Positions 62,243-64,000 of a stretch of DNA of 64,000 nt are shown piece after piece. The notes under the pieces were generated by a model. That model did not search any database and was not told the DNA's origin. It saw only the letters and a program-made list of their open reading frames with translations. Source of the DNA: Flavobacterium sp. LHD-80 (GTDB taxonomy: Bacteria > Bacteroidota > Bacteroidia > Flavobacteriales > Flavobacteriaceae); assembly GCF_030929605.1 (NCBI RefSeq), contig NZ_JAVFVS010000009.1:164087-228086 (forward strand). The letters are read 5' to 3'. Every line of letters starts with the position of its first letter. Positions within the stretch are counted from its first letter, which is position 1. The position numbers and the translations under genes are program-made.

Positions 62243-64000
62243 TTACCTTAAGTAATCAATAGTTATTATATCCCCTACCATTAGTGCATATGCGCCATTA
62301 CTTGCTGGTTTGTAAGTTGCAGTAGAACCACTGAAAGAAATTGCATCTTTTGAAATACGAACACCATTAATGTATAATTTTACTTTCGCTAATGAAGTTG
62401 GTGTAGCACTCAATGCAAAAGTAGTTTGCGCTGTCGTTGCCGTAAATTCATCTACAATTTGCACTGCAGCATTTACCACATACGGACTCAAATCAGTTCC
62501 TGCACCAGTTATGGTGATATTAGTTCCTGCATTTGTTTTTCCTCCGATTCCTGCAGCACCTGTTGCTCCAGTCAATCCGATTGGACCTTGCGAACCTGTT
62601 GCTCCTGTTGCTCCTGTTGCTCCTGTCAATCCGATTGGACCTTGCGAACCTGTGGTTCCTGTTGCTCCAGTCAATCCGATTGGACCTTGCAAACCTGTTG
62701 CTCCTGTTGCTCCAGTCAATCCGATTGGACCTTGTGTACCGGTTGCTCCTGTTGCTCCAGTCAATCCGATTGGACCTTGCGAACCTGTTGCTCCTGTTGC
62801 TCCTGTCAATCCGATTGGACCTTGTGAACCTGTGGCTCCGGTTGCTCCTGTTGCTCCAGTCAATCCGATTGGACCTTGCGAACCGGTTGCTCCTGTTGCT
62901 CCAGTCAATCCGATTGGACCTTGTGAACCGGTTGCTCCTGTTGCTCCTGTTGCACCAGTCAATCCGATTGGACCTTGTGAACCGATTGCTCCTGTTGCTC
63001 CTGTTGCTCCTGTCAATCCAATTGGACCTTGTGAACCTGTTGCTCCAGTCAATCCGATTGGACCTTGCGAACCTGTTGCTCCAGTCAATCCGATTGGACC
63101 TTGCGAACCTGTTGCTCCTGTTGCTCCAGTCAATCCGATTGGACCTTGTGAACCGGTTACTCCTGTTGCTCCTGTTGCTCCTGTCAATCCGATTGGACCT
63201 TGTGAACCGTTTGCTCCTGTTGCTCCTGTTGCTCCTGTCAATCCAATTGGACCTTGTGAACCTGTTGCTCCTGTTGCTCCAGTCAATCCGATTGGACCTT
63301 GCGAACCTGTTGCTCCTGTTGCTCCAGTCAATCCGATTGGACCTTGTGAACCGGTTGCTCCTGTTGCTCCTGTTGCTCCAGTCAATCCGATTGGACCTTG
63401 CGAACCTGTGGCTCCTGTTGCTCCAGTCAATCCGATTGGACCTTGTGAACCGGTTGCTCCAACTGCTCCTGTTGCTCCTGTCAATCCGATTGGACCTTGC
63501 GAACCAGTTGATCCTGTTGCTCCAGTCAATCCGATTGGACCTTGTGAACCTGTTGCCCCTGTTGCTCCAGTCAATCCGATTGGACCTTGCGAACCTGTTG
63601 CTCCTGTTGCTCCAGTCAATCCGATTGGACCTTGTGAACCTGTTGCTCCTGTTGCTCCAGTCAATCCGGTTGGACCTTGTGAACCTGTGGCTCCGGTTGC
63701 TCCTGTTGCTCCAGTCAATCCGGTTGGACCTTGCGAACCTGTTGCCCCTGTTGCTCCTGTCAATCCGATTGGACCTTGTGAACCTGTTGCTCCTGTTGCT
63801 CCTGTCAATCCGATTGGACCTTGTGGACCGGCTGTTCCAACTTCTCCGTCCTTACCGTTGATTTTAGTCCAAGTGCCGTTAGGATTCTGAACATAGACAT
63901 CGCCCGTTGTGTTGTCAACGTACATGTTGATCCCTTCTCCAGGATATCCAGCTTCCCCTTTGTTTCCAGGTGCGCCAGCTCCAGATGCGGTTCCTACCTC
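62243..64000 (-). CDS. Collagen-like (Gly-X-Y) repeat protein, N-terminus outside window
   Basis: The frame is open from the right edge to the stop at 62243, so at least 585 residues are present and the start is missing. The part upstream of Met at 63925 already carries Gly-X-Y triplets ([17 protein letters not shown]). A short non-collagen segment ([20 protein letters not shown]) precedes 27 consecutive blocks of the type [15 protein letters not shown] (12, 15 or 18 residues). The C-terminal domain of about 100 residues ([15 protein letters not shown].., [26 protein letters not shown]) resembles trimerising tail-fibre-type ends. It is probably a secreted or surface fibre. Confidence 0.9.
   Translation of the reverse strand, partial: EVGTASGAGAPGNKGEAGYPGEGINMYVDNTTGDVYVQNPNGTWTKINGKDGEVGTAGPQGPIGLTGATGATGSQGPIGLTGATGATGSQGPTGLTGATGATGATGSQGPTGLTGATGATGSQGPIGLTGATGATGSQGPIGLTGATGATGSQGPIGLTGATGSTGSQGPIGLTGATGAVGATGSQGPIGLTGATGATGSQGPIGLTGATGATGATGSQGPIGLTGATGATGSQGPIGLTGATGATGSQGPIGLTGATGATGANGSQGPIGLTGATGATGVTGSQGPIGLTGATGATGSQGPIGLTGATGSQGPIGLTGATGSQGPIGLTGATGATGAIGSQGPIGLTGATGATGATGSQGPIGLTGATGATGSQGPIGLTGATGATGATGSQGPIGLTGATGATGSQGPIGLTGATGATGTQGPIGLTGATGATGLQGPIGLTGATGTTGSQGPIGLTGATGATGATGSQGPIGLTGATGAAGIGGKTNAGTNITITGAGTDLSPYVVNAAVQIVDEFTATTAQTTFALSATPTSLAKVKLYINGVRISKDAISFSGSTATYKPASNGAYALMVGDIITIDYLR
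62560..63830 (-). repeat. In-frame tandem array of 36/45/54-bp collagen units
   Basis: There are 27 units whose lengths differ only by multiples of 9 bp, which is one Gly-Ala-Thr triplet. The phase of the triple helix is therefore always kept. Near-identical units indicate recent expansion. Confidence 0.9.

Noticed and set aside
62560..63830. CRISPR-like array of regular repeats
   Set aside because: Units are adjacent, in frame and encode Gly-X-Y. There are no unique spacers.
62370..63890. Two long plus-strand frames (506 and 442 codons) opposite the collagen repeats
   Set aside because: They are shadows of the 9-bp periodic repeat, which keeps all frames open. Their Pro-Val or Leu-rich products have no start, signal or domain logic.

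Overview
The window looks like a Flavobacterium-type chromosome (Bacteroidota). It is AT-rich, genes start without Shine-Dalgarno sites, and several promoters carry the Bacteroidota TAnnTTTG -7 box. It also has SusC/SusD pairs, PorP/SprF and gliding-motility (type IX secretion) proteins, and the dense CGCAAAG-rich intergenic repeats typical of flavobacteria.

About 52 kb (1-52434) is one large rhamnogalacturonan-I (pectin) utilisation locus joined to L-rhamnose catabolism. Positions 1-3096 hold a rhamnulose-1-phosphate aldolase/dehydrogenase fusion (running off the left edge) and the rhamnose transporter RhaT, with a divergent GntR/sugar-binding regulator at 3485-4525. Positions 4799-12552 (minus strand) hold a PL11 rhamnogalacturonan lyase, a six-hairpin glycosidase-like protein and a large DUF4450-like protein. 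Positions 12807-18741 (plus) hold a CE12 esterase, a GH2 beta-galactosidase and a double-domain CE12 esterase. After a histone H1-like gene comes a long minus-strand enzyme run (32093 down to 19267): sialate-O-acetylesterase-like, GH43, RhaM, DUF4861, GH105, PL22-like, GH43_24-like, GH28 and GH115. Two SusC/SusD units (32408-43241) import oligosaccharides. A plus-strand operon (43689-52390) follows: GH106, GH105, GH2 and an esterase/GH43-like fusion. Together these would cut the acetylated backbone, strip galactan and glucuronate side groups, import fragments, release rhamnose, and feed it to the rhamnose pathway.

The main discovery is a shared promoter architecture. A 20-bp tandem repeat (in gene direction about NACAGGATAS twice) occurs eight times. 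At six sites it lies exactly 19 bp upstream of a TAnnTTTG/A box, always in the same orientation relative to transcription, and it precedes rhaT, both susC genes and four enzyme transcription units. The eighth copy has a perfect TAGATTTG box but faces no gene. Instead it would drive a transcript of about 95 nt ending in a strong terminator (about 32283-32190), isolated by another terminator upstream: a candidate PUL-encoded small RNA or attenuated leader. The activator is not identifiable in the window.

The right end (52484-64000) is unrelated: three small minus-strand genes (one unrecognised, one scramblase-like, one YcxB-like), a tandem pair of AraC regulators, an OmpA/PorP-SprF/gliding-C-terminal trio, and the C-terminal part of a collagen-like protein with 27 Gly-X-Y repeat blocks. 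No rRNA, tRNA, CRISPR or insertion sequence was recognised.
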